A stretch of DNA of 64,000 nt from Campylobacter sp. RM16189 (lineage in GTDB: Bacteria; Campylobacterota; Campylobacteria; Campylobacterales; Campylobacteraceae): contig NZ_LIWR01000003.1 in assembly GCF_012978815.1 (NCBI RefSeq), forward strand, positions 124,001-188,000. Direction: 5' to 3'. Under the pieces are notes generated by a model that saw nothing but the letters and a program-made list of their open reading frames with translations, did no database searches and was not told the DNA's origin. A program made the translations under genes and the position numbers. Position 1 is the first letter of the stretch. Each line of letters starts with the position of its first letter. Of this stretch, positions 44,320 through 52,345 are shown one piece after another.

Positions 44320-45534
44320 GTGGCTGATATTGCAAAAATTATAGACGAGATAAAAAAGGGTGTTGCAGAGATAATTGGCGAAGAGCAGGTTATAGAGCTT
44401 GTAAAAAGATATTATGAAAAAGGCGAAAATTTTTATGTAAAAGCAGGCTTTGATCCTACTGCGCCAGATCTTCACCTAGGTCACTCCGTAGTGCTTACTA
44501 AAATGGCATTTCTTCAAAAGCATGGGGCTATAGTGCAGTTTTTAATAGGAGATTTTACTGGTCAAATAGGCGATCCAAGCGGTAAATCAGCCACTAGAAA
44601 GAAACTTGATAAAGAGACTGTGGCTAAAAACGCCAAGACTTATGAAGAGCAGGTTTTTAAAATTTTAGATCCTAAAAAAACTGTCATAATGTTTAACTCA
44701 AAGTGGTGTAACGAGCTTGGAGCGGCAGGTATTGTTGAATTAACAAGTACTTTTCCCGTGGCTAGAATGCTTGAGCGTGATGATTTTGAGAAGAGATTTA
44801 AGGCCGGCAGCTCCATATCCATAAGTGAGTTTTTATACCCTCTTTTACAAGGCTATGATAGTGTGGCGATGAAATGCGATATAGAGATGGGGGGAACAGA
44901 CCAGAAATTTAACCTTTTAATGGGCAGAACCCTGCAAAGAATTTATAATATCGGAAAAGAGCAAGCGGTTATAATGATGCCACTTCTCGAGGGGCTTGAC
45001 GGCGTAAATAAGATGAGTAAAAGCTTGGGTAATTATATAGGAGTAACGGATAATGCAAATGATATGTTTGGTAAAATTTTAAGCATTAGCGATGATCTTA
45101 TGTGGAGATACTATGAGCTTTTGAGTGATAAAAGTGTGGATGAGATAAAGAGTCTAAAAGATGATGTTGATAGTGGCAAAGCACATCCAAAGGCTGTAAA
45201 AGAGGCTCTTGCATTAGAAATAACGGCACGCTATCATGGCGAATCGGTTGCCAACGAGGCTAAGGCTGAATTTGACCGAGTTCATACTCAAAATCAAATT
45301 CCGGCAGAGCTTGAAGAATTTAATCTTAAGGCTCCAGTTTGGATAGTCGAGGCTTTGGTTCATTGTAAATTAAGCTCTACAAATTCTCAAGCAAGACGAG
45401 ATATAAGTGCAAATGCGGTTAGTATAGATCAAAAGAAAATTTCCGATGAACAGTTAAAACTTGGCGTTGGAGAGTATATTTTACAAGTAGGCAAGAGAAA
45501 ATTTGCAAAACTAAAGGTAGTAGATGGAGTTTAA
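44320..45534 (+). CDS. tyrS: Tyrosyl-tRNA synthetase
   Basis: TyrS (404 aa) charges tRNA-Tyr. The class I signatures are DLHLGHSV (HIGH-type) near residue 47 and KMSKS near residue 229 (GVNKMSKSLGN). The C-terminal S4-like domain is at about 340-400. The sequence is of the TyrZ-like branch (HLGH, KMSKS). Start GTG, 16 bases after spoT, with AAGGAG upstream. It overlaps the next gene by 11 bases. Confidence 0.95.
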   Translation: MADIAKIIDEIKKGVAEIIGEEQVIELVKRYYEKGENFYVKAGFDPTAPDLHLGHSVVLTKMAFLQKHGAIVQFLIGDFTGQIGDPSGKSATRKKLDKETVAKNAKTYEEQVFKILDPKKTVIMFNSKWCNELGAAGIVELTSTFPVARMLERDDFEKRFKAGSSISISEFLYPLLQGYDSVAMKCDIEMGGTDQKFNLLMGRTLQRIYNIGKEQAVIMMPLLEGLDGVNKMSKSLGNYIGVTDNANDMFGKILSISDDLMWRYYELLSDKSVDEIKSLKDDVDSGKAHPKAVKEALALEITARYHGESVANEAKAEFDRVHTQNQIPAELEEFNLKAPVWIVEALVHCKLSSTNSQARRDISANAVSIDQKKISDEQLKLGVGEYILQVGKRKFAKLKVVDGV

Positions 45535-46621
45535 ATCGATAAAAATTGGAAAATATGAGATAAAGTACCCGATAATTCAAGGCGGAATGGGGCTTGGTAT
45601 AAGTTGGGACAAGCTGGCTGGCAACGTAAGCTTGGAAGGAGGACTAGGAGTAATAAGTTCTGTTGGTACCGGATATTATGAAAATAGAGCACATATAACC
45701 AAAGAGCTAAATTCAAAACCGCTTGGAAGTGAAAATTTCTATTCACGTGAGGGTCTTAAGGCTGTCATTGATAATGCTAGAAAAATTTGCGGAGATCTGC
45801 CTCTTGGAGTAAATATACTATATGCCAGCAACGATTATGCTAGAACTGTAAAAGATGCCTGCGAACACGGTATAAACATAATAATAAGTGGAGCCGGACT
45901 TCCTACAAACCTACCTGAATTTACACAAAATTTCAAAGATGTAGCACTAGTACCGATAGTCTCTTCTGCTAAAGCTTTAAAGATAATATGTAAACGTTGG
46001 ACAATGAGATATAACCGTCTCCCTGATGCTGTGATTTTAGAAGGACCTCTTAGCGGAGGACATCAAGGCTTTACATACGAGCAATGCCTAGATCCAGAGT
46101 ATCAACTTGAAAATCTAATAAAACCTGTTAAAGATGAGATAAAAGAGTGGGGCGATTTTCCGCTTTTTGCGGCGGGCGGCATCTGGGATAAAGATGATAT
46201 AAAAAGAGTCTGTGATCTCGGTGCTGACGGAGTGCAGATGGGAACGAGATTTATAGGTACTCACGAGTGCGATGCGAGCAAAGATTTTAAGGATGCGATA
46301 TTGAATGCGAAAAAAGAGGATATCGAGCTTATTAAAAGTCCGGTTGGATATCCTGCACGCGGAGTAAGGACTAATTTATTAGACTTAGTGGATAAAAAGG
46401 CTGGTCCAAAGATAAGTTGTATCAGTAATTGTGTGGCGCCTTGTCAACGCGGCAAAGAGGCTAAAGAGGTCGGGTATTGTATAGCCGATAGGCTTTTTGA
46501 CGCATTTTCAGGAGTTAAAGAAACCGGACTATTTTTTACTGGTGCAAATGGGTATAAGCTAAACGAGATAATCAGTGTAAAAGAGCTTTTTAAAAAACTA
46601 ATACATGGCGAAAATAATTAG
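45524..46621 (+). CDS. Nitronate monooxygenase-family FMN protein
   Basis: This 365-residue TIM-barrel flavoprotein has IQGGMGLGISWDKLAGNVS near the N-terminus (seen as IQGGMGLGIS), GAGLPTNLPE, LEGPLSGGHQG (with the catalytic His region) and the FMN phosphate loop AAGGIWDKDD plus GVQMGTRF. Nitronate monooxygenases oxidise toxic propionate 3-nitronate; enoyl-ACP reductases of the FabK type share this fold, but the GGHQG motif here favours the monooxygenase class. It contains a cysteine-rich tail segment (CISNCVAPCQRG). It overlaps amiA by 17 bases. Confidence 0.85.
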   Translation: MEFKSIKIGKYEIKYPIIQGGMGLGISWDKLAGNVSLEGGLGVISSVGTGYYENRAHITKELNSKPLGSENFYSREGLKAVIDNARKICGDLPLGVNILYASNDYARTVKDACEHGINIIISGAGLPTNLPEFTQNFKDVALVPIVSSAKALKIICKRWTMRYNRLPDAVILEGPLSGGHQGFTYEQCLDPEYQLENLIKPVKDEIKEWGDFPLFAAGGIWDKDDIKRVCDLGADGVQMGTRFIGTHECDASKDFKDAILNAKKEDIELIKSPVGYPARGVRTNLLDLVDKKAGPKISCISNCVAPCQRGKEAKEVGYCIADRLFDAFSGVKETGLFFTGANGYKLNEIISVKELFKKLIHGENN

Positions 46622-48095
46622 GGTTATTTTATTTTTTTTGTTTATTGCTACAGTGGGAATTTGCTCTACTTTTGATGCTAGGATAAAGAATTTTGACGAT
46701 AAATTTCTAAAGGCAAATAAAACTATCAAGCTTGAACTCCATCAGGATATGAAGGGATTATATATAAAGTCGGTCGTAGATAATGATGATAAAATCAGAG
46801 TCGAGATATTAAAAAGACTGATTGAAAGCTCAAAAGCATTAGGATTAGGCTCTAATCCGTATGAAAGAGAGCTGGAGTCATTAGTACAAGCGGCCCAAAA
46901 AGATAGTAAAAATAATAAAAAGTTACAAAAAGAGTCAAAGGGATCAAATCAGCCATTAATAACAGCTAAAGAAAATTACTCAAATAAATCAATTCAAATT
47001 CTAAAAGTTATCGAACATCCAAATGGCTTGGAGATAAAATTTAGTAGTCCTATTTTTGAAAGTAGTATAAAACATTTTAAACTGAATTCAAAAAACCATT
47101 TTAGAAATGTGTATGACTTAAACAGAGTCTGGATAAGTAAGCCTCAAGCTTTTAAAAATATAATATCTGATGAGATCAAAGTAAGCCAGTTTGATAAAAA
47201 TACTATCAGAGTCTTATTTTCTCACAAAAAAGAGCAAAAAATAAATTTCAAAATAAAACAAAATTCTATATTTTTCGCGCTTGATAAAGTAGAATTGGAA
47301 AATTTAGCATCAAATTCAAAAAGTCAGCAAAAAACTGAACTTAAAGACGATAAGAGTAAAAAACAAAATTCTAATCTATCTAAAAAAATAGTTAAAACTA
47401 AGATTAGTACATCAAACAAGATCATAGTCCTTGACGCAGGACACGGTGGCGATGATCCTGGCGCGATAGGCGGCGCAAAACTTAAAGAGAAAAATATCGT
47501 CTTAAGCATAGCTCTTAAGGCGGGAGATGAGCTTAAAAAGCGCGGATACAAGGTGTATTACACCCGCACGAAAGATAAATTTATCAACCTTAGAAGCAGA
47601 ACAAAGCTTGCAAACGATAAACTCGCCGATCTTTTCATATCCGTTCATGCAAATGCCGCACCAAATAAAGAAAAAGGCGCTGTTATGCAGGGTATCGAGA
47701 CGTTTTTCCTCTCTCCTGCAAGAAGTGAGCGCAGCAAAAACGTAGCCGCACTTGAAAACAAATCAGACATAGATGAGATGAATTTCTTCTCCAAGCAGAC
47801 CTTTTTAAACTTTTTAAACAGAGAAAAGATCATCGCTTCAAATAAGCTTGCCATAGACATTCAGAGAGAAGTGCTCGCACGCACCAAAAAGATAAACTCA
47901 AAAGTCGTCGACGGCGGAGTGAGAGAAGCGCCGTTTTGGGTGCTGGTAGGCGCGCTTATGCCTGCCGTTTTGATTGAGGTGGGGTACATCTCGCACCCTG
48001 ATGAGGGCAAACTCATAGGCAAATCAAACTACCAAGATGCGATCGCTAAAGGTATCGCTGACGGCGTTGATGTCTATTTTGCAAATCAGCAATGA
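46605..48095 (+). CDS. amiA: N-acetylmuramoyl-L-alanine amidase
   Basis: AmiA (496 aa) cleaves septal peptidoglycan. A signal peptide (about 1-20), a helical region, an AMIN-type domain (about 125-225) that targets the septum, a Lys/Asn linker (about 230-265) and an Amidase_3 domain (about 268-493) are visible. The zinc and catalytic residues are in DAGHGG, KEKNI (Glu), ISVHANA and LIEVGYISH. Within the gene, codon use changes near 47400: before it all arginines are AGA/AGG, after it CGC appears often. It is close to ftsEX and envC, its expected activators. Overlaps the nitronate monooxygenase gene by 17 bases. Confidence 0.94.
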   Translation: MAKIIRVILFFLFIATVGICSTFDARIKNFDDKFLKANKTIKLELHQDMKGLYIKSVVDNDDKIRVEILKRLIESSKALGLGSNPYERELESLVQAAQKDSKNNKKLQKESKGSNQPLITAKENYSNKSIQILKVIEHPNGLEIKFSSPIFESSIKHFKLNSKNHFRNVYDLNRVWISKPQAFKNIISDEIKVSQFDKNTIRVLFSHKKEQKINFKIKQNSIFFALDKVELENLASNSKSQQKTELKDDKSKKQNSNLSKKIVKTKISTSNKIIVLDAGHGGDDPGAIGGAKLKEKNIVLSIALKAGDELKKRGYKVYYTRTKDKFINLRSRTKLANDKLADLFISVHANAAPNKEKGAVMQGIETFFLSPARSERSKNVAALENKSDIDEMNFFSKQTFLNFLNREKIIASNKLAIDIQREVLARTKKINSKVVDGGVREAPFWVLVGALMPAVLIEVGYISHPDEGKLIGKSNYQDAIAKGIADGVDVYFANQQ

Positions 48096-49966
48096 AAACA
48101 GCCAAAATTTCTTTTAAAGAGGGCATCGCATATAGCGAGAATTTTGGCGACATATACTTTAACAGCGACGATCCTGCAGGCGAGAGTAGATATGTATTTG
48201 CCAGTGCGATTGATGAAATTTGGGATAGTAAGCAGAAATTTATCATCGCCGAAGCGGGCTTTGGAGCAGGGCTTAATTTTTTAACAACACTAAACAAATT
48301 CAAAAACTCAAACAAATTTTTGCATTACGTCAGCATTGAAGCAAATCCTATAAGCAAGGAAGATCTTGCTAAAATTTATGAAAATTTAGGCGTTTTTAAC
48401 GAGCTTTCAAGTGAGCTTATAAGCAACTATCCGCCTCTTATACGAGGATTTCATCGGCTAAATTTTGCAAATTCACGTATCACTCTTGATCTGTGCTTTG
48501 GCAAGATAGATCAAATTTTGCCCGAGCTTGATTTTAAGGCCGATATCTGGTTTATGGATGGGTTTGCACCCAGCAAGAATTCCGATATGTGGAGTGACGA
48601 GGTCTTTAAAGAGGTTACAAATTTAAGTAAATCTGGAGCGATTTTACGAACCTACTCTAGTGCTAAAGCCGTGCAAAATGCACTTGCTAAAAACGGCTTT
48701 AAAGTAAGCTTGCAAAAAGGTTTTGGCAAAAAGCGCAAGATGATAAGCGCCATACTTGAAGCCGCAAGCAACAACGTTAAAAATCCATGGTTTAGTAGAT
48801 TTGATATCCAAAGTAGCGACAAAACTCCAAAGAACGCACTTATCATAGGTGGCGGAGTGGCAGGATGTGTGAGCGCTTATAAGCTAGCCCAGCTTGGCGT
48901 AAAAGTTACCATAGCTGAAAAATGCGAAGACATCGCTACAAACGGCTCCGGTAATCACTGCGGAATTTTGATGCCGCTTATCACAAAGCCTGAAGTAGAG
49001 CTTGGCAGGATGCACATGAACGCGTTTTTACAAGCGGTTAGGTTTTATAAAAAGGCTATGAGCAAGACTGAGTGTGAATTTAGGGGGTGCATAGACTATG
49101 CACACGATGAAAAGCTTTTAGCAAGGCTAGAAGAGTGGCTTAAATTTGATGATGAAAATGGAGTTTTTGATATAAATTTAAATAGCGCTCCTTATCCTAG
49201 TGCCTTTATAAAAGAAGGTGCCAAGGCTAGACCGCGAAAGATGTGCAAGACGGCAAGTAAGTGCGCTGATATCTTGCTTGGATATGAGTTTGAGAGCTAT
49301 GAGGTTTTGCCTGATGGTAAAATTTCGGCGAAATTTAAAAACGGAAAAGCCATCATTAGCGATATGCTGATCCTAGCTCTTGGCAGCGATAGTATGGAGT
49401 TTTTCTCAAATTTTGACATGCAACTTAGCTCGGTTCGCGGGCAGGTCACGCACATAAAAGAGTCCGTAAAGACAAATTTGGCTTTTAGCGCTAAAGGCTA
49501 TGTCTGCCCTGAGGTTGATGGCGTGCAAGTTGTCGGTGCAACTTATGATAGAAATTTAAAACTTGATGAGTCTAGAAGCAGTGACGATGAGAAAAATTTA
49601 GCCGATATAGGTGAGTTTTTGCAGGGTAAGAAGCCTAAAATTTTAGGCTCAAAAGTAGGCTATAGAAGCTATAGCGGAGATAGATTTCCGATTGTCGGAA
49701 GGCTTTATGACGACGAATTTTATAAAAATAGTTATAAAGCGCTTCTTTGGACGAAAAATAAAAGCGAAAATTTAAGCGCCAAATATATCCCAAATGTCTA
49801 TATCAATACCGCTCACGGCTCGCGCGGACTCTGCACCGCCGTGCTTGCGGCTGAGCTCATCTGCGATCTTATGTTTGATCGACCGTTATGTATAGAAAAG
49901 AGCCTTTTTGACGCACTTCATCCAGCTAGATTTTTGATACGAAAGCTTAAAAAGGGCATTAAGTAG
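48092..49966 (+). CDS. mnmC: Bifunctional tRNA wobble uridine modification enzyme MnmC
   Basis: MnmC (624 aa) completes 5-methylaminomethyl-2-thiouridine at tRNA position 34. The N-terminal half (about 1-230) is the SAM methyltransferase with FGAGLNFLTTL and WFMDGFAPSKN; the C-terminal half (about 245-620) is the FAD oxidoreductase with IIGGGVAGCVSAYKLAQLG (seen as IGGGVAGC) and AHGSRGLCTA. The two-domain fusion is complete. It overlaps amiA by four bases and ends the operon. Confidence 0.93.
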   Translation: MKTAKISFKEGIAYSENFGDIYFNSDDPAGESRYVFASAIDEIWDSKQKFIIAEAGFGAGLNFLTTLNKFKNSNKFLHYVSIEANPISKEDLAKIYENLGVFNELSSELISNYPPLIRGFHRLNFANSRITLDLCFGKIDQILPELDFKADIWFMDGFAPSKNSDMWSDEVFKEVTNLSKSGAILRTYSSAKAVQNALAKNGFKVSLQKGFGKKRKMISAILEAASNNVKNPWFSRFDIQSSDKTPKNALIIGGGVAGCVSAYKLAQLGVKVTIAEKCEDIATNGSGNHCGILMPLITKPEVELGRMHMNAFLQAVRFYKKAMSKTECEFRGCIDYAHDEKLLARLEEWLKFDDENGVFDINLNSAPYPSAFIKEGAKARPRKMCKTASKCADILLGYEFESYEVLPDGKISAKFKNGKAIISDMLILALGSDSMEFFSNFDMQLSSVRGQVTHIKESVKTNLAFSAKGYVCPEVDGVQVVGATYDRNLKLDESRSSDDEKNLADIGEFLQGKKPKILGSKVGYRSYSGDRFPIVGRLYDDEFYKNSYKALLWTKNKSENLSAKYIPNVYINTAHGSRGLCTAVLAAELICDLMFDRPLCIEKSLFDALHPARFLIRKLKKGIK

Positions 49967-50042
49967 TTTTTAAAATTTAAACGCGATCTATGCAAATTAA
50001 TTAGCACTAGCTATATTTATCGCGTCTTATAAAATAACTCGT

Positions 50043-50048
50043 TATAAT
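50043..50048 (+). promoter_or_regulatory. -10 box directly before the 89-residue membrane protein gene
   Basis: TATAAT ends only six bases before the ATG at 50055, so transcription would begin at or next to the start codon. Confidence 0.5.
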
Positions 50049-50054
50049 AAATCC

Positions 50055-50324
50055 ATGAAAAAGCTTTTTGTCCTTGCTCTTATAATAGTGTTTTTTACCG
50101 CTTTTATCTCTATGTTTAGACCGTCGATTCAGACTGAGCCCGGTGGCGTGGCGAGTGCTGCACGCACGATATTTTGGCTTTCGATTTTATATATAATTTA
50201 TCTAAGCGATCCTGATAATATAAAAGGCATGATAAATTTCTTTAACGCAAATGATTTAGCGCTTGGTTTGCTTATTTTGACGGATATTTATCTTGTTTGT
50301 ATGGTTTGTGAGGCTGCTCTTTAA
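50055..50324 (+). CDS. Small membrane protein
   Basis: This 89-residue protein has two or three hydrophobic stretches (about 3-20, 38-50 and 68-85) and no known motif. No Shine-Dalgarno is visible, and a TATAAT lies so close upstream that the mRNA may be leaderless. Its last 53 bases overlap the end of a small minus-strand gene. Function unknown; the reading frame has coding-like codon use. Confidence 0.65.
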   Translation: MKKLFVLALIIVFFTAFISMFRPSIQTEPGGVASAARTIFWLSILYIIYLSDPDNIKGMINFFNANDLALGLLILTDIYLVCMVCEAAL

Positions 50325-50478
50325 ATTTGCCAAATTCGCTAGAGTTTGAGTCCTCAAATTTCTTTGAAAATCCGCCGTATTTTTGAGTTTTGCCTCCGTG
50401 CATATCTATGATGCCTCTTTCTTGTGAGGCAGCAAGTAATGAGACGCAAGCTGTTAGTATAAGTAGTATTTGTTTCAA
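50272..50478 (-). CDS. Small putative secreted protein
   Basis: This 68-residue protein begins at a TTG (50478) after AAGGT, with a signal-like N-terminus (KQILLILTACVSLLAAS). The mature part is Lys/Gly/Ser-rich (DMHGGKTQKYGGFSKKF), basic and low in complexity, ending KPYKQDKYPSK. I do not recognise it. Its 3' end overlaps the convergent 89-residue gene by 53 bases. It may be a small secreted or envelope protein, or a chance frame, but the signal sequence favours a gene. Confidence 0.5.
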   Translation of the reverse strand: MKQILLILTACVSLLAASQERGIIDMHGGKTQKYGGFSKKFEDSNSSEFGKFKEQPHKPYKQDKYPSK

Positions 50479-50491
50479 ATTTTACCTTTTA

Positions 50492-50512
50492 AAGCCCCAA
50501 ATTTAGGGGCTT
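50492..50512 (-). terminator. Rho-independent-like terminator after ppa
   Basis: AAGCCCC (50492-50498) pairs with GGGGCTT (50506-50512) around a 7-base loop. On the minus strand it follows the ppa stop and is trailed by TTAAAAGG. Confidence 0.7.
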
Positions 50513-50515
50513 ATA

Positions 50516-51034
50516 TTATTTATAGCTTTTTATCGCTTTATCTAAAATTTCTTTTGCCGTATCGGCACACTTAAACTCTTTTACTTTTACCCATTTGTTC
50601 GGTTCAAGCATTTTATAGGTTTCAAAGAAGTTTTTTATCTTATTTAGCGTCGCTTCGGGAAGATCTTTGTAGCTTTTTATAGCGTCATATCTTGGATCTA
50701 TCTTGCTAACCGGCACTGCAAGAAGTTTTTCGTCCATGCCTGCTTCATCTTCCATCACAAGAACTCCGATCAGACGGCAAGGGATGACGCTGCCCGCTTG
50801 CAAAGGATACTCGTTAAGCACCAAGATATCGGCAGGATCGCCATCTTCTGCTAAGGTATTTGGCACGAAACCGTAGTTTGCAGGGTAAAACATCGCCGAA
50901 TAAAGCACGCGATCGACGAAAACCGCGCCGCTGTCTTTGCAAATTTCATATTTTATGTTTGAGCCGTAAGGGATCTCGATAACGGCATTGATCTTATCAG
51001 GGTTTGAGCCTGCTTTGATTTTTGATATATCCAT
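50516..51034 (-). CDS. ppa: Inorganic pyrophosphatase
   Basis: Ppa (172 aa) hydrolyses pyrophosphate and drives biosynthetic reactions. This is the soluble family I enzyme: VIEIPYGSNIKYE, the active-site EDGDPADILVLNEYPL (metal-binding Asp residues) and KVKEFKCADTAKE near the C-terminus. Length is normal. It has its own promoter and a terminator. It is adjacent to the adk-aspS cluster, as I recall for C. jejuni. Confidence 0.96.
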   Translation of the reverse strand: MDISKIKAGSNPDKINAVIEIPYGSNIKYEICKDSGAVFVDRVLYSAMFYPANYGFVPNTLAEDGDPADILVLNEYPLQAGSVIPCRLIGVLVMEDEAGMDEKLLAVPVSKIDPRYDAIKSYKDLPEATLNKIKNFFETYKMLEPNKWVKVKEFKCADTAKEILDKAIKSYK

Positions 51035-51061
51035 GTTTGCTCCTTGTTTTATGTGAGTGTG

Positions 51062-51067
51062 ATTATA
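51062..51067 (-). promoter_or_regulatory. -10 box of the ppa promoter
   Basis: Minus-strand TATAAT (plus-strand ATTATA), 28 bases before the ppa ATG; AAGGAG is the ribosome site. Confidence 0.6.
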
Positions 51068-51107
51068 CTTATTTGCGGCTTTTATTTAAGTTAAATTTGA
51101 GTTGTGA

Positions 51108-51131
51108 CACGGCTACCGCTTGATAGCCGTG
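51108..51131 (-). terminator. Hairpin after the YgiW-like gene
   Basis: CACGGCTA (51108-51115) pairs with TAGCCGTG (51124-51131) around an 8-base loop, downstream of the minus-strand YgiW-like gene. The T tract is weak on either strand, so termination is uncertain. Confidence 0.5.
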
Positions 51132-51167
51132 CGAGTGAATATGAGATGAGCTAAAAGTAAGTTAAAA

Positions 51168-51548
51168 TTATTTGATTATCTCGACAGATTTTACGTCGAT
51201 AGTTGTTTTCATGAGGTCTTTATCAACTTTTCCTGTAATTCTTATAGGCGTGTTTTCATCTACGGTTACGCCCTTCCAGACATGGTTATCTATCTCGATT
51301 TCGATTGTCTCACCGCTTCTGCCGACAAATTCATAATCATCTGATCTGATTTGAGATTTGATCTTGCCTTCAAGAATGACCGGCGCTCCGTCTCTCATAT
51401 TAAGAGCTTCTTTGATAGTGACTAGCGTCGCACTTCCTTTGCCTGTGAAGCCGCCTTGGTTTTGTGCGGCGTTATTTGTGCCTATAAATCCTCCGCTTGC
51501 CAAAAGCGAGCCTGCTAGAAGAGCTGATAGTGTAAGTTTTTTAAGCAT
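51168..51548 (-). CDS. YgiW/YdeI-family periplasmic OB-fold protein
   Basis: This 126-residue protein has a signal peptide (MLKKLTLSALLAGSLLASGG) and a beta-rich domain (about 35-126) with GFTGKGSATLVTIKEALNMRDGAPVILEGKI (seen as KEALNMRDGAPVILEGKI at residues ~48-65), typical of the YgiW (BOF) family. Members help tolerance to peroxide, metals or cationic peptides, or bind small ligands; the mechanism is unclear. The 218 bases between it and the adk stop hold an imperfect inverted repeat but no gene. Confidence 0.85.
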   Translation of the reverse strand: MLKKLTLSALLAGSLLASGGFIGTNNAAQNQGGFTGKGSATLVTIKEALNMRDGAPVILEGKIKSQIRSDDYEFVGRSGETIEIEIDNHVWKGVTVDENTPIRITGKVDKDLMKTTIDVKSVEIIK

Positions 51549-51766
51549 TTTATATCCTTTAAATTTTGATTTTATTTTTTAAGCTCCGCTAAATAGAGCA
51601 GCCTGATAACTTAGTTTTATAACTTACTATGAAGTTTGTTATAAACTGAAGCGAATTGTAATGCGAATTTGTTAATTAAAAGTTAAGGGGTAATATTGCT
51701 TAAAAAATAGTAAATTTGCCACATTTCGCGCTATTTGCAAAGCGTGGCAAATCAAATTTGTGTAGT

Positions 51767-52339
51767 TTACAGAAGTGAATTTATTAGTTTTCTCATGTCT
51801 TGCACGATCTCATCAATCGTTCTTTCGCCGTTTATCTCGTGAAGCAAATTTTTGCCTGAATAAAATTCACGAATAGCGCCGATTGGCTCAAGATATACTT
51901 TCATGCGGTTATTAAAGACTTCGTTGTTATCATCAGCGCCTCTTGCACGTCCAAGCACACGCTCTCTGGCTATATCTTCGCTAACGGCAACTTCGATAAC
52001 GCCTTTTAGCGCGATTTCATCCTGCGCAGAGAGAACTTTATCAAGCTCACTCATCTGCTCGACGCTTCTAGGATATCCGTCAAGCACGACATTTGGCGTT
52101 TTGGAGCTTTTTATAGCGCTTATTATCGCATTTACAACCACTTCAAGAGGGACTAAATTTCCTTTTGAGATGTAGCTGTCTATGAGTTTGCCCAGCTCGC
52201 TTCCGCTGGCAACTTCTTCTCTAAGCAGATCGCCCGTGGAGTAGTGAGTAAAGCTCTCATCGCCTTTTGCGATCAAATTTGCGTCTGTTGTCTTACCGCT
52301 TCCCGGTGCTCCGATTATCAAAAATAGTTTTTTCATCAA
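51767..52339 (-). CDS. adk: Adenylate kinase
   Basis: Adk (190 aa) interconverts AMP, ADP and ATP. The P-loop is GAPGSGKTT at residues 10-18; the AMP site includes [11 protein letters not shown] and [10 protein letters not shown]. The LID region is short and lacks the zinc cysteines, which fits the short bacterial form. It begins six bases after the aspS stop, so it is the second gene of an aspS-adk transcript. Confidence 0.94.
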   Translation of the reverse strand: MMKKLFLIIGAPGSGKTTDANLIAKGDESFTHYSTGDLLREEVASGSELGKLIDSYISKGNLVPLEVVVNAIISAIKSSKTPNVVLDGYPRSVEQMSELDKVLSAQDEIALKGVIEVAVSEDIARERVLGRARGADDNNEVFNNRMKVYLEPIGAIREFYSGKNLLHEINGERTIDEIVQDMRKLINSLL

Positions 52340-52345
52340 ATTTCC

